NCBI RefSeq assembly: GCF_040545335.1 | Contig: NZ_JBEPLU010000001.1 | Coordinates: 1,984,001-2,048,000 of the forward strand | Direction of reading: 5' to 3' | DNA: 64,000 bases | From: Phenylobacterium koreense | Lineage (GTDB): Bacteria; Pseudomonadota; Alphaproteobacteria; Caulobacterales; Caulobacteraceae | Notes under the pieces: model-generated | Database searches by the model: none | What the model was told of the DNA's origin: nothing | Seen by the model: only the letters and a program-made list of their open reading frames with translations | Shown: positions 10,063 through 18,114 of the stretch, one piece after another | Layout of the letters: every line of letters begins with the position of its first letter | Numbering within the stretch: the first letter of the stretch is position 1 | Position numbers and translations under genes: made by a program

Positions 10063-10295
10063 CCGCCGCTCATCGGTGGCAGGAAGGCGACTTCGGAACC
10101 GCGCGAGAGCGCCGCATCGCCGCGGACGATCGCCTGGTCAAGGGCGACCTGGACACCCGGGGCGGCGAGAGCCTCGGCGAGCAGATCGTCTTCCGAAAGC
10201 AAGGTCCGAAGGTCGGCGATAGTGTCGGCCTCCATCTCGCGCGAACGCCAGCCGGCGATGTCGCCGAGACGCCCGAAAAGCAACACGCGGGCCAC
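10059..10295 (-). CDS. moaD: Molybdopterin synthase sulfur carrier subunit MoaD
   Basis: A small ubiquitin-fold sulfur carrier (78 residues) ending in the obligatory Gly-Gly, here in the context FLPPMSGG. It is activated by a MoeB-type enzyme not encoded in this window. The start is GTG at 10295, four bases after the moaA stop. Its stop overlaps the moaE start. Confidence 0.95.
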   Translation of the reverse strand: MARVLLFGRLGDIAGWRSREMEADTIADLRTLLSEDDLLAEALAAPGVQVALDQAIVRGDAALSRGSEVAFLPPMSGG

Positions 10296-10299
10296 GTCC

Positions 10300-11334
10300 T
10301 CAGCCTCCGGTGGTCGACATGTGGCGCGCCACGGCCGGGGCGGCGGCGCGCTCGATCTGGAAATCGTGCCCCTTGGGCTTGGCGTCCACCGCCATGCGGA
10401 TAGCCTCGACGAGGCCGGCGTCGTCAGCGCCCGAGCGCAGAACCGCCCGCAGGTCGCTGGCGTCCTCGCGGCCCAGGCAGGTGTGCAGGACGCCGGTGCA
10501 GGTCAGCCGCACCCGGTTGCAGGATTCGCAGAAATTGTGGCTCAGCGGGGTGATGAAGCCGAGCCGCCCGCCGGTTTCCTTCACCCGCACGTAGCGGGCG
10601 GGGCCGCCGGTGCGATGGTCGATCTCGTCCAGGGTCCAGAAGCTTTCCAGTCCGCGCCGCACGTCCTTCAGCGACAGGAACTGGTCGGTGCGGTCGACCT
10701 CGATCTCGCCCAGGGGCATGGCTTCGATCAAGGTCATGTCGCAGCCGCGGGCATGGGCCCAGGCGATCAGGTCCGGCAGTTCGGCGGCGTTGTCGTCCTT
10801 CAGCGCTACGGCGTTGATCTTCACCGTCAGGCCGGCGGCCTGGGCGGCCTCGATCCCGGCGATCACCTTGGGAAGCTGGCCGCCGCGGGTGAGCTTGCGG
10901 AATTTCTCCGGGTCGAGGGTGTCCAGCGAGACATTGACCCGCCGCACGCCCAGTCGGGCCAGGCCCTCGGCGAAGGTTTCGAGCTGGGTGCCGTTGGTGG
11001 TCAGGGTGAGTTCGTCGAGGTCGCCGCTCTTCAGGTGCCGCGAAAGGCGCTCGAAGAGATCCATGACGCCCTTGCGGACCAGGGGCTCGCCGCCGGTGAT
11101 CCGCAGCTTGCGGGTCCCGAGGCCGACGAAGGCCGAGGCGATGCGGTCCAGCTCCTCCAGCGTCAGGACCTGCGCCTTGGGCAGGAAGGTCATGTGCTCG
11201 GACATGCAGTAGACGCAGCGCAGGTCGCAGCGGTCGGTCACCGACACGCGAAGATAGCTGACCGTACGCCCGAACCCGTCGACCAGGGCCGGAGCGCGCG
11301 GCTCTTGCACAGAAGCGGCGTCGTAGGGCGTCAT
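10300..11334 (-). CDS. moaA: GTP 3',8-cyclase MoaA
   Basis: The radical-SAM enzyme for the first step of molybdenum cofactor synthesis. It is 344 residues with the N-terminal cluster motif CDLRCVYC (CxxxCxxC), the segment [14 protein letters not shown], and a C-terminal second cluster region ([20 protein letters not shown]). It is the first gene of the moaA-D-E-B-C-moeA operon. Only 29 bases separate it from the divergent mocA-like gene, so the promoters must overlap, and there is no room for a molybdenum-cofactor riboswitch. Confidence 0.97.
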   Translation of the reverse strand: MTPYDAASVQEPRAPALVDGFGRTVSYLRVSVTDRCDLRCVYCMSEHMTFLPKAQVLTLEELDRIASAFVGLGTRKLRITGGEPLVRKGVMDLFERLSRHLKSGDLDELTLTTNGTQLETFAEGLARLGVRRVNVSLDTLDPEKFRKLTRGGQLPKVIAGIEAAQAAGLTVKINAVALKDDNAAELPDLIAWAHARGCDMTLIEAMPLGEIEVDRTDQFLSLKDVRRGLESFWTLDEIDHRTGGPARYVRVKETGGRLGFITPLSHNFCESCNRVRLTCTGVLHTCLGREDASDLRAVLRSGADDAGLVEAIRMAVDAKPKGHDFQIERAAAPAVARHMSTTGG

Positions 11335-11363
11335 GCTGACCCTAACATAGAGGGGAACATCGG

Positions 11364-11972
11364 TTGGCGACAGGGGCCGGAGACTTCGAAGCGATCGTGC
11401 TGGCCGCAGGCGCCGGCAGCCGCTTCGGCGGGGGCAAGCTGCTGACGCCCTGGGCAGGCGGGGTGCTGCTGGACGGGGCGCTGGCCGCCGCGTTTGCGGC
11501 TCCGGTTCGGCGGGTGATCCTGGTCACCGGCGCGGACGACCGGGTGGGCGCTGCGGCCGGCGCCTTCGCCGAGGGGGCAGGAGAGGCGGGAAGGCTGGTG
11601 ATCGTCCATGCGCCCGATCACGCCGAGGGCATGGGCGCGTCCCTGCGGCGGGCGGCGGCCGAGCTTGGCCCGGACTGCGCCGGGGTCTTCGTTTTCCTGG
11701 GCGACATGCCGCGCATCCCCCACGCCGTGCTTGCCGCCTTGGCGCAGGCGGTTCGCGAGGGCGCGCCCGCGGCGGCGCCGGTCTTCGCCGGCCAGCGGGG
11801 CCATCCGGCCCTGATCGGGGCGGGGCTGCTGCCGCACCTGCGCGAGCTTTCGGGCGACGCCGGCGCGCGGGGCCTGCTCAAGGGCCTGGGCGATCGACTG
11901 GCGTTGGTCGAGGCGCCCGACGACGGCGTGCTGTTCGACGTGGATCAGCCGGGTGACCTCGACCGGCGGTGA
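11364..11972 (+). CDS. MobA/MocA-like molybdenum cofactor nucleotidyltransferase
   Basis: A 202-residue NTP transferase that probably attaches CMP (MocA-like) to molybdopterin for hydroxylases. The signature is [21 protein letters not shown], with [11 protein letters not shown] providing the metal-binding Asp and [13 protein letters not shown] near the active site. Start is TTG at 11364 with an AGGGG SD sequence. CTP specificity is inferred from the neighbouring iorAB-like hydroxylase, a class that uses molybdopterin cytosine dinucleotide. It is divergent from moaA. Confidence 0.88.
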   Translation: MATGAGDFEAIVLAAGAGSRFGGGKLLTPWAGGVLLDGALAAAFAAPVRRVILVTGADDRVGAAAGAFAEGAGEAGRLVIVHAPDHAEGMGASLRRAAAELGPDCAGVFVFLGDMPRIPHAVLAALAQAVREGAPAAAPVFAGQRGHPALIGAGLLPHLRELSGDAGARGLLKGLGDRLALVEAPDDGVLFDVDQPGDLDRR

Positions 11973-11998
11973 CGCCGACCTGGATGCTGACAGCCCGT

Positions 11999-14182
11999 CT
12001 AGGCCTTCACCAACGGTTGGCTCAGGTGGGGTTGGCCCGTGATGGCGAGGAGGGCGTTGGCGACGGCGGGGCCGATGACCGGAGTGCCCGGTTCGCCCAC
12101 GCCGCTGGGCGGATTGGCCGAGGGGACGATGTAGGTCTCCACCTGGGGCGCCTCGCTGTGCCGGAGGACGCGGTAGGTGTCGAAGTTGGTCTGCTCGACC
12201 GCCCCATCCTTCAGGGTCGTCTGGCCGAAGAGCGCGCCGGAGAGGCCATAGCAGGTCCCGCCCTCCATCTGGGCGGCGATCTGGTCGGGCGAGACGGCCA
12301 GGCCGCAGTCGATGGCCGTAACCACGCGGCCGACCCTGGGGACGCCGTTCTCGAGCTTCACCTCGGCGATCTGGGCGACCACGGAGCCGAAGCTCTCGTG
12401 CACCGCGACGCCGCGGGTCCAGCCGGCCGGAGCTGGGGTCGCCCAGCCGGCCTTGTCGGCGGCGAGGTTCAGCACCGCCAGATGCCGGTTGGCGCCGGCC
12501 TTCGTATAGAGCGCCCGGCGATAGTCGATCGGATCCTTGCCGGCCTTGCGGGCGAGCTGGTCGATGGTGTGCTCCATCACATAGGCGGTGTGGGTCGCGC
12601 CCACCGAGCGCCACCACAGCACCGGCACGCCGATGTCGGGCTGGATGAGCTGGGCGTCCACAATGGGTGTCGCCTTCAGATAGGGCGAGCCCTTGGTCCC
12701 CTCGACCGCCGTCTCGTCGAGCTTCGGCTGGCCCATGGGCGAGCCTTTCATGATCGACTGGGTGACGACCCGGTGGCGCCAGCTCGCCGGGAAGCCATCC
12801 TTGTCCAGGGTGATGCGGACCGTGTGGTGGGTCAGGGGCCGGAAATAGCCGGCGGCCATGTCGTCCTCGCGGGTCCAGACCAGCTTCACCGGCCGCTCGC
12901 CGCCGACCTTCTTGGCGATGTGGACGCACTCGGCCACGTAGTCGGACTGGAAGTTCGCCCGCCGCCCGAAGGAGCCGCCGGCGAACAGGGTCTCGATCTG
13001 CACCGCGCCAGGCAGCATGCCGACGATCTTGGCGGTGTTGAGCTGGTCGACGGTCGGAATCTGCGAGCCGAAGGCCAGCTTGGCTTTGCCTGCGCCTACC
13101 TGGGCCACACAGTTCATCGGCTCCATGGTCGCGTGGGCGAGATAGGGGAAGTCGTAGGCGAGCTCCACCGCCTCGCCGGTCGCGCCGGCGATGTCGCCCT
13201 TGGACTCGAAGACCTGCCATTTCAGCTTGTCGGTGGCCGGGGTCTTGTCGGAGGCGAGGTCGTGATAGCTGGCGAGGATCGCGTCGGAGGAGCGTTTCTC
13301 GGCTCCATCCTCGTTCCAAGTCACCTTCAGGGCGTCGCGGCCCTGGCGCGCGGCCCAGGTGTTGTTTGCGACCACGGCGACGCCGGTGGGGATCTCGTAG
13401 ACCTCGACCACGCCGGGGACCTTTTTGGCCTCTGCGGCGTCGAAGGCGGCGACCTTGCCGCCGAACCTCGGCGGGTGGGCGACCATGGCCACCAGCATGT
13501 TCGGAAGCTGGACGTCCTGGGTGAAGCGGGCCACGCCGTCGGACTTGGCCTGGCTGTCCTTGCGCCGCACGCGGTCGGTGCCGATCAGGGTGAAAGCCTT
13601 GGGGTCCTTCAGGGTCGGCGTCGCGGGGGGCGTGACCTTGGCCGCATCGGGCAGCAGCTCGGCGAAGGTCGCGGACCGGCCGGAGGGCGCGTGGCTGACC
13701 ACGCTGTCCTTGACGGCGATCTCGCCGGCCGGGGCGTTCCACTTGTTGGCGGCGGCCTCGATGAACATGGCGCGGGCGGCCGCGCCGGCCTTGCGGAGCT
13801 GGTCCCAGCTATTGGCGATGGCCGAGGAGCCGCCGGTGCCCTGGGCGCCCATGTTGAGGTTGGCGTAGACCTTGGCGTTGGCGATGGCCTGCTCGACCTT
13901 CACCTTGCTCCAGTCGGCGTCCAACTCCTCGGCGACGATGGCCGCCAGGCCTGCATGGTTCCCCTGGCCGAACTCGATGTGCTTGGAGATGACGGTGACC
14001 GCGCCGTCGGGGGCGATCTTGATGAAGGGGCCGAAGGCGCCGAAGTCGTTGTTCGCGCCGACGGCCAGCAGGTCGCCTGGCGAGCAGGCGCCCACCAGCA
14101 GCGCCCCGCCTACAAGGCTGGCGCCGAGGACCACGTCGCGCCGGGTCGCGCCGACGTCGGAGGATTTCACGGGAGCGTTCAT
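11999..14182 (-). CDS. iorB: Molybdenum hydroxylase large subunit (isoquinoline 1-oxidoreductase beta-like)
   Basis: The molybdopterin-binding subunit of an aldehyde/isoquinoline-type dehydrogenase. It is 727 residues from the ATG at 14182 (SD GGGGAAG). The N-terminus has a twin-Arg motif TRRDVVLGASLVGG followed by a hydrophobic stretch and Cys (residues about 13-33), suggesting Tat export. Cofactor and active-site segments include HIEFGQGNHAGLAAIVAEEL, NMGAQGTGGSS, LFAGGSFGRRA, DCGLAVSPDQIAAQMEGG and the terminal GVGEPGTPVIGPAVANA, whose Glu fits the catalytic position. The small subunit lies just upstream (14-base gap). XdhC and MocA nearby are its likely maturation factors. The substrate (N-heterocycle or aldehyde) is not decidable. 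Confidence 0.92.
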   Translation of the reverse strand: MNAPVKSSDVGATRRDVVLGASLVGGALLVGACSPGDLLAVGANNDFGAFGPFIKIAPDGAVTVISKHIEFGQGNHAGLAAIVAEELDADWSKVKVEQAIANAKVYANLNMGAQGTGGSSAIANSWDQLRKAGAAARAMFIEAAANKWNAPAGEIAVKDSVVSHAPSGRSATFAELLPDAAKVTPPATPTLKDPKAFTLIGTDRVRRKDSQAKSDGVARFTQDVQLPNMLVAMVAHPPRFGGKVAAFDAAEAKKVPGVVEVYEIPTGVAVVANNTWAARQGRDALKVTWNEDGAEKRSSDAILASYHDLASDKTPATDKLKWQVFESKGDIAGATGEAVELAYDFPYLAHATMEPMNCVAQVGAGKAKLAFGSQIPTVDQLNTAKIVGMLPGAVQIETLFAGGSFGRRANFQSDYVAECVHIAKKVGGERPVKLVWTREDDMAAGYFRPLTHHTVRITLDKDGFPASWRHRVVTQSIMKGSPMGQPKLDETAVEGTKGSPYLKATPIVDAQLIQPDIGVPVLWWRSVGATHTAYVMEHTIDQLARKAGKDPIDYRRALYTKAGANRHLAVLNLAADKAGWATPAPAGWTRGVAVHESFGSVVAQIAEVKLENGVPRVGRVVTAIDCGLAVSPDQIAAQMEGGTCYGLSGALFGQTTLKDGAVEQTNFDTYRVLRHSEAPQVETYIVPSANPPSGVGEPGTPVIGPAVANALLAITGQPHLSQPLVKA

Positions 14183-14196
14183 CTGTCTTCCCCCTC

Positions 14197-14676
14197 TCAG
14201 GCCCTGGCCGGCTGCGCCGGGGCGGTCGCAGGCGCGCCGACGGCGTCCTTGATGGCCGCCTTGATCCGCTGATAGGTCCCGCAGCGACAGATGTTGCCGT
14301 CCATCGCGCCGTCGATGTCGGCGTCGGTGGGCCGCGGATTGGCGTTCAGCAGGGCGACGGCCGACATGATCTGGCCGGACTGGCAGTAGCCGCATTGCGG
14401 CACGTCGTGCTTCACCCAGGCCGCCTGCAGCGGATGGTCGCCGCCCAGCCCCTCGATGGTGGTGATCTTCGCCGCGCCCACCGCCGAGAGCGGGGTCACG
14501 CAGGCGCGGATCGGCTGGCCGTCGGCCAGCACCGTGCAGGCGCCGCACTGGGCGATCCCGCAGCCGTACTTGGTCCCGGTGAGCTGCAGCTCGTCGCGCA
14601 GCACCCACAGAAGTGGCGTGTCGGGCGCGGCCTCCACGGCCGTCGGCTTGCCGTTGACGTCGAGGGTCGTGGCCAT
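14197..14676 (-). CDS. iorA: Molybdenum hydroxylase [2Fe-2S] subunit (isoquinoline 1-oxidoreductase alpha-like)
   Basis: A 159-residue iron-sulfur subunit with two [2Fe-2S] motifs: the plant-type [15 protein letters not shown] and the C-terminal [17 protein letters not shown] with [11 protein letters not shown]. It passes electrons from the molybdenum site, usually to a cytochrome in this subfamily; no FAD subunit is present. It is the first gene of the iorAB pair. The 117-base gap to the divergent cysG-like gene should hold the promoter. Confidence 0.94.
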   Translation of the reverse strand: MATTLDVNGKPTAVEAAPDTPLLWVLRDELQLTGTKYGCGIAQCGACTVLADGQPIRACVTPLSAVGAAKITTIEGLGGDHPLQAAWVKHDVPQCGYCQSGQIMSAVALLNANPRPTDADIDGAMDGNICRCGTYQRIKAAIKDAVGAPATAPAQPARA

Positions 14677-14799
14677 GGGATCTGCCTCCCGAATTTAGAG
14701 AAGAAGCGAATCTTAACAGCGTTTAGAGCGACCGGTAAAGCCGGCTGCGTTTTGTGCGCGGCGCCGCTAGGTTAGGTCGATCGAACCGCAGGGGCCGCC

Positions 14800-15687
14800 G
14801 TGGACGCATTTCCAGCCTTTTTCCCTCTGGACGGCCGGACCGTCGTGGTCGCCGGATCGGGCGCGGCGGCGCAGGCCAAGCTGCGGCTGTTCGAGGGCTC
14901 TCCGGCGCGGCTGGTGCATCTGGAGGGCGAGGCGGCGCGCGAGCCTGGCGCCTATGAGGGCGCGGCCCTGGCCTTCGTCGCCGATCCCGACGACGGGTTC
15001 GCCGCCGCGGCGGCCGCGGCGGCGCGGGCGGCGCATGTGCCGGTGAACGTCGTCGATCGGCCGGCGCTCTGCGACTTCGTCACCCCGGCGGTGATCGACC
15101 GGGGCGAGGTGGTGGCCGCCATCGGCACCGGCGGCGCCTCGCCGATGCTGGCGACCATGCTGCGGCACGACATCGAGACCCGCGTGCCGGAAGGGGCGGG
15201 CCGCGTCGCCGCCCTCTTCCGCAAGCTGCAGGACGAGGTGCGGGGAGCGCTGCCGGAACTGCACGAGCGCCGGGCCTTTCTGCGGGACGCCCTGTCGGGT
15301 CCGGCGGCGCAAGCGGCCATGGCCGGGGACATGGACGGCGCCGCGCGGCTGCTGCGCGAGGCGCTGGCGAGAGGCGGCGGGGCCTCGGGCCGGGTCCGCT
15401 TCGTGGAGGGCTCGGGGCCGACCGACCTTCTCACCCTGCGGGCCAGTCGCGCCCTGGCCGCCGCCGACGTGCTGGCGCCCGATCCCGGCGTGGCGCCCGG
15501 CGTGCTGAGCATGGCCCGCCGCGACGCCGAGCGGGTGGAGAGCGCAGACGCGGTCGCGGTCGCCGATCTCGCCCGGCGCGGGCTGACGGTGTTGCGGGTG
15601 GTGAACGGGCCGCCGTCGCCTGCTGAGCTCGCGGCGCTCAGGCAGGCCGGGGTCGAGGTCGAGGTGATGCCGGCGGCGGTGTCGTGA
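14800..15687 (+). CDS. Siroheme synthase-like protein: CysG dehydrogenase/ferrochelatase half plus truncated methyltransferase remnant
   Basis: Residues 1-165 match the precursor-2 dehydrogenase/ferrochelatase half of CysG (FFPLDGRTVVVAGSG, VNVVDRPALCDFVTPAVIDRG, AIGTGGASPMLATMLR). Residues 198-295 look like the beginning of a uroporphyrinogen methyltransferase domain (GSGPTDLLTLRASRALAAADVL, GLTVLRVVNG, LRQAGVEVEVMPAAVS) but stop where the SAM-binding and substrate regions should continue; the usual domain is about 240 residues. The methyltransferase is therefore probably inactive. Start is GTG at 14800 with AGGGG. It overlaps modB by four bases. Siroheme would serve nitrite or sulfite reductase, neither of which is present here. 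Confidence 0.82.
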   Translation: MDAFPAFFPLDGRTVVVAGSGAAAQAKLRLFEGSPARLVHLEGEAAREPGAYEGAALAFVADPDDGFAAAAAAAARAAHVPVNVVDRPALCDFVTPAVIDRGEVVAAIGTGGASPMLATMLRHDIETRVPEGAGRVAALFRKLQDEVRGALPELHERRAFLRDALSGPAAQAAMAGDMDGAARLLREALARGGGASGRVRFVEGSGPTDLLTLRASRALAAADVLAPDPGVAPGVLSMARRDAERVESADAVAVADLARRGLTVLRVVNGPPSPAELAALRQAGVEVEVMPAAVS

Positions 15688-16382
15688 GCGCGCTTACCCC
15701 TGAAGATTTCGGAGCGGTCCTGCTTTCGCTGCGCGTGGCCCTGGTGGCCACGGTGGTCGGGCTGCCGATCGCGGTCGCCGCGGCCATGGCCCAGGCGCGG
15801 GGACGCTTCCCGCTGCGGGTGGTGCTGGACGCGGCGGTGACTCTGCCGCTGGTGCTGCCGCCGGTGGCGACGGGCTATGTGCTGCTGCTGCTGTTCGGGC
15901 GGCGCGGCCCGATCGGCGAGCAGCTCGAAAGGCTCGGCGTCGTCTTCGCCTTCGACTGGACGGGGGCGGCGCTGGCGGCCGGGGTTATGGCCTTTCCGCT
16001 GATGGTCCGGCCGATCCGGCTGGCCATCGAGTCGGTCGACGTCGAGGTGGACGAGGTGGCCCGCACCCTGGGGGCCGGTGCGGTGGTGCGCTTCTTCCGC
16101 GTAACCCTGCCGATGGCCGGGCCGGGCGTGGCCGGCGGCGCGATCCTCGGCTTCGCCAAGGCCCTGGGCGAGTTCGGGGCGACCATCACCTTCGTCGCGG
16201 CCATACCGGGCGAGACCCTGACCCTGCCGGCGGCGATCTACAACGCCACCCAGGCGCCGGGCTCGGAGAGCCGGGCCGCGGCGCTGTGCGTCGTCGCCGG
16301 GATCATCGCCATCGCCGCGGTGCTGCTGTCGGACGGGGTCGGCCGTTGGGCCGGACGGGCGGCGCGGGGAGAAAGACCCTAG
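15684..16382 (+). CDS. modB: Molybdate ABC transporter permease ModB
   Basis: A 232-residue ABC permease with about five membrane helices and the ABC-loop motif EVARTLGAGAVVRFFRVTLPMAGPGV that docks on the ATPase. The closest pattern is ModB (LPLVLPPVATGYVLLLLFGRRGPIGE, FAKALGEFGATITFVAAIPGETLTLPAAIYN). It starts at GTG inside the preceding stop and is translationally coupled to the CysG-like gene. ModA and ModC are not adjacent, which is unusual. Its stop overlaps the convergent MHS transporter stop. Confidence 0.92.
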   Translation: MSALTPEDFGAVLLSLRVALVATVVGLPIAVAAAMAQARGRFPLRVVLDAAVTLPLVLPPVATGYVLLLLFGRRGPIGEQLERLGVVFAFDWTGAALAAGVMAFPLMVRPIRLAIESVDVEVDEVARTLGAGAVVRFFRVTLPMAGPGVAGGAILGFAKALGEFGATITFVAAIPGETLTLPAAIYNATQAPGSESRAAALCVVAGIIAIAAVLLSDGVGRWAGRAARGERP

Positions 16383-18052
16383 TCGTGCAGGGAGCGGCCG
16401 CGGGTCTCGGGCAGCAGCCAGAGGCAGGTGACCACCGACAGGGCGGTGAAGGCCACCGGATACCAGAGCCCGGCATAGACGTTCCCGGTCGCCGTCACGA
16501 TGGCGAAGGCGGTGAAGGGCACGAAGCCGCCGATCCAGCCGGTGCCGATGTGGTAGGGCAGGGACATGGCGGTGTAGCGGATCCGGGTCGGGAAGAGCTC
16601 CACCAGACAGGCGGCGATGGGACCGTAGAGCGCCGTCGCCGCGACCACGAACACCATCAGCACCGCAAAGGCGCCGGGCAGGTTCATCCGCGCAGGATCG
16701 GCGTGGGCCGGATAGCCGGCCTTGGCCAGCGCGGCCTTGATGTCGCGCTCGATGGCGGCCTTCACGGCCTTGGCGGCGTCGGGGGGCAGGCCCACGGCGC
16801 TGGTCGAGGCGACCTCGACCGAGCCGATGCGGACCTTGGCCGGGACGCCCGCCGCGCCGACCTCGTTCGAATAGGAGACGCCGGCATTGGCCAGGGCGGT
16901 CTTGGCGATGTCGCAGGAGGAGGAGAACCGCGCCTTGCCGACCGGATCGAACTGCAGCGAGCAGTCGGAAGGATCGGCCACCACGACCACCGGCGTGCGC
17001 GCCCGCGCTTCCACCAGCGCGGGGTTCAGGGTGCGCGAGAGCATGTGGAATCCGGGGAAGTAGGCGACCAGCATCAGGGTCATGCCCGCCAGCATGACCG
17101 GCTTGCGGCCGACCCGGTCCGACAGGGCGCCGAACACCACATAGCCGACGGCGCTGACCGCCGTGGCCGAGAGCATCAGGAGGTTGATGGTCTCGGGCGC
17201 GACCTTCAGGAACCGCTCGATGAAGGTCTGGACGTAGAAGAAGGCCGTGTACCAGACCGCCCCTTGCGCCGACATGATCGCGGCCAGGGCCAGCAGCACG
17301 AGCTTGAGGTGGCGCCACTGGCCGAAGGCCTCGGCATAGGGCGCGCGGGAGGCCGCGCCTTCGGCTTTCATCCTGACGAAGGCCGGGCTCTCGGAAAGCT
17401 TCAGCCGCATCCAGATGGAGATCGCCAGCAGGCCGGCCGAGACCAGGAACGGGATGCGCCAGCCCCAGGCGTCGAAGGCGTGCGGCCCGAAGAGCGCGCC
17501 GACGACGAGGCGGGTGGCGAGGATCACCAGCAGCGCCCCGAAGAGGCCCAGGGCCGCGGAGGTCTGGACCCAGCCGGTGGCGCGGCCGCGGCGGTCGGGG
17601 GGAGCGTGCTCGGCCACATAGATCGCAGCCCCGCCATACTCGCCGCCGAGCGCGAAGCCCTGGACGATCCGCATCACCACCAGCAGGGCCGGCGCCAGCA
17701 GGCCGACCTGCGCATAGGTCGGCAGGAGGCCGATGGCGACGGTCGCCGAACCCATCAGCGTGACGGTCACCAGGAAGGCGCCCTTGCGGCCGACGCGGTC
17801 GCCGATCCGGCCGAAGACCAGGGCGCCCAACGGACGGAACAGGAAACCGGCGCCGAACAGGGCCAGCGCGGCGACATAGCCCGCCGCCTCCGGCAGGTCC
17901 GAGAAGAAGGTCCGGGAAATGACCTGGGTCAGGCTTCCGAAGACGAAGAAGTCGTACCACTCGAAGGTCGTGCCAGCAGCCGAGGCCGCCACCACCGTAC
18001 GCAAGGACGCGGGCTGCTTGCCCGCCGGCGACTGCGCCGTCACGTCCGCCAT
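16379..18052 (-). CDS. MFS transporter, metabolite:H+ symporter (MHS) family, with a large periplasmic insertion
   Basis: A 557-residue, 12-helix major facilitator of the MHS type (ProP, KgtP and ShiA relatives). Signatures: TTFEWYDFFVFGS in helix 1, GRIGDRVGRKGAFL and SDRVGRKPVM as the two cytoplasmic loop motifs, and RIVQGFALGGEYGGAAIYVAEHAP in helices 4-5. MHS proteins are usually about 430-450 residues. Here residues about 338-458 form an extra polar segment between helices 9 and 10, which should face the periplasm, with Cys364 and Cys380 that could form a disulfide. The substrate is likely a small organic acid or zwitterion. Confidence 0.9.
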   Translation of the reverse strand: MADVTAQSPAGKQPASLRTVVAASAAGTTFEWYDFFVFGSLTQVISRTFFSDLPEAAGYVAALALFGAGFLFRPLGALVFGRIGDRVGRKGAFLVTVTLMGSATVAIGLLPTYAQVGLLAPALLVVMRIVQGFALGGEYGGAAIYVAEHAPPDRRGRATGWVQTSAALGLFGALLVILATRLVVGALFGPHAFDAWGWRIPFLVSAGLLAISIWMRLKLSESPAFVRMKAEGAASRAPYAEAFGQWRHLKLVLLALAAIMSAQGAVWYTAFFYVQTFIERFLKVAPETINLLMLSATAVSAVGYVVFGALSDRVGRKPVMLAGMTLMLVAYFPGFHMLSRTLNPALVEARARTPVVVVADPSDCSLQFDPVGKARFSSSCDIAKTALANAGVSYSNEVGAAGVPAKVRIGSVEVASTSAVGLPPDAAKAVKAAIERDIKAALAKAGYPAHADPARMNLPGAFAVLMVFVVAATALYGPIAACLVELFPTRIRYTAMSLPYHIGTGWIGGFVPFTAFAIVTATGNVYAGLWYPVAFTALSVVTCLWLLPETRGRSLHD

Positions 18053-18114
18053 CCTGTCTTCCCCCGCGGTCTTGGGGTCAGGCTAGCTCGCCGAACGCGG
18101 GTCTGGAAAGGGGG

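Noticed and set aside
10059-11334. A molybdenum cofactor riboswitch upstream of moaA or moaD
   Set aside because: Only 29 bases precede moaA and 4 bases precede moaD, too short for the known structure.
11331-13742. An 803-codon minus-strand frame spanning mocA and iorB
   Set aside because: It is in a different frame from iorB and antisense to mocA; both real genes show full family motifs.
14952-17960. A 1002-codon open frame on the minus strand
   Set aside because: It runs antisense to the CysG-like gene and modB and out of frame through the MHS transporter. Its product is Arg/Pro/Gly-rich low-complexity, a by-product of high GC.
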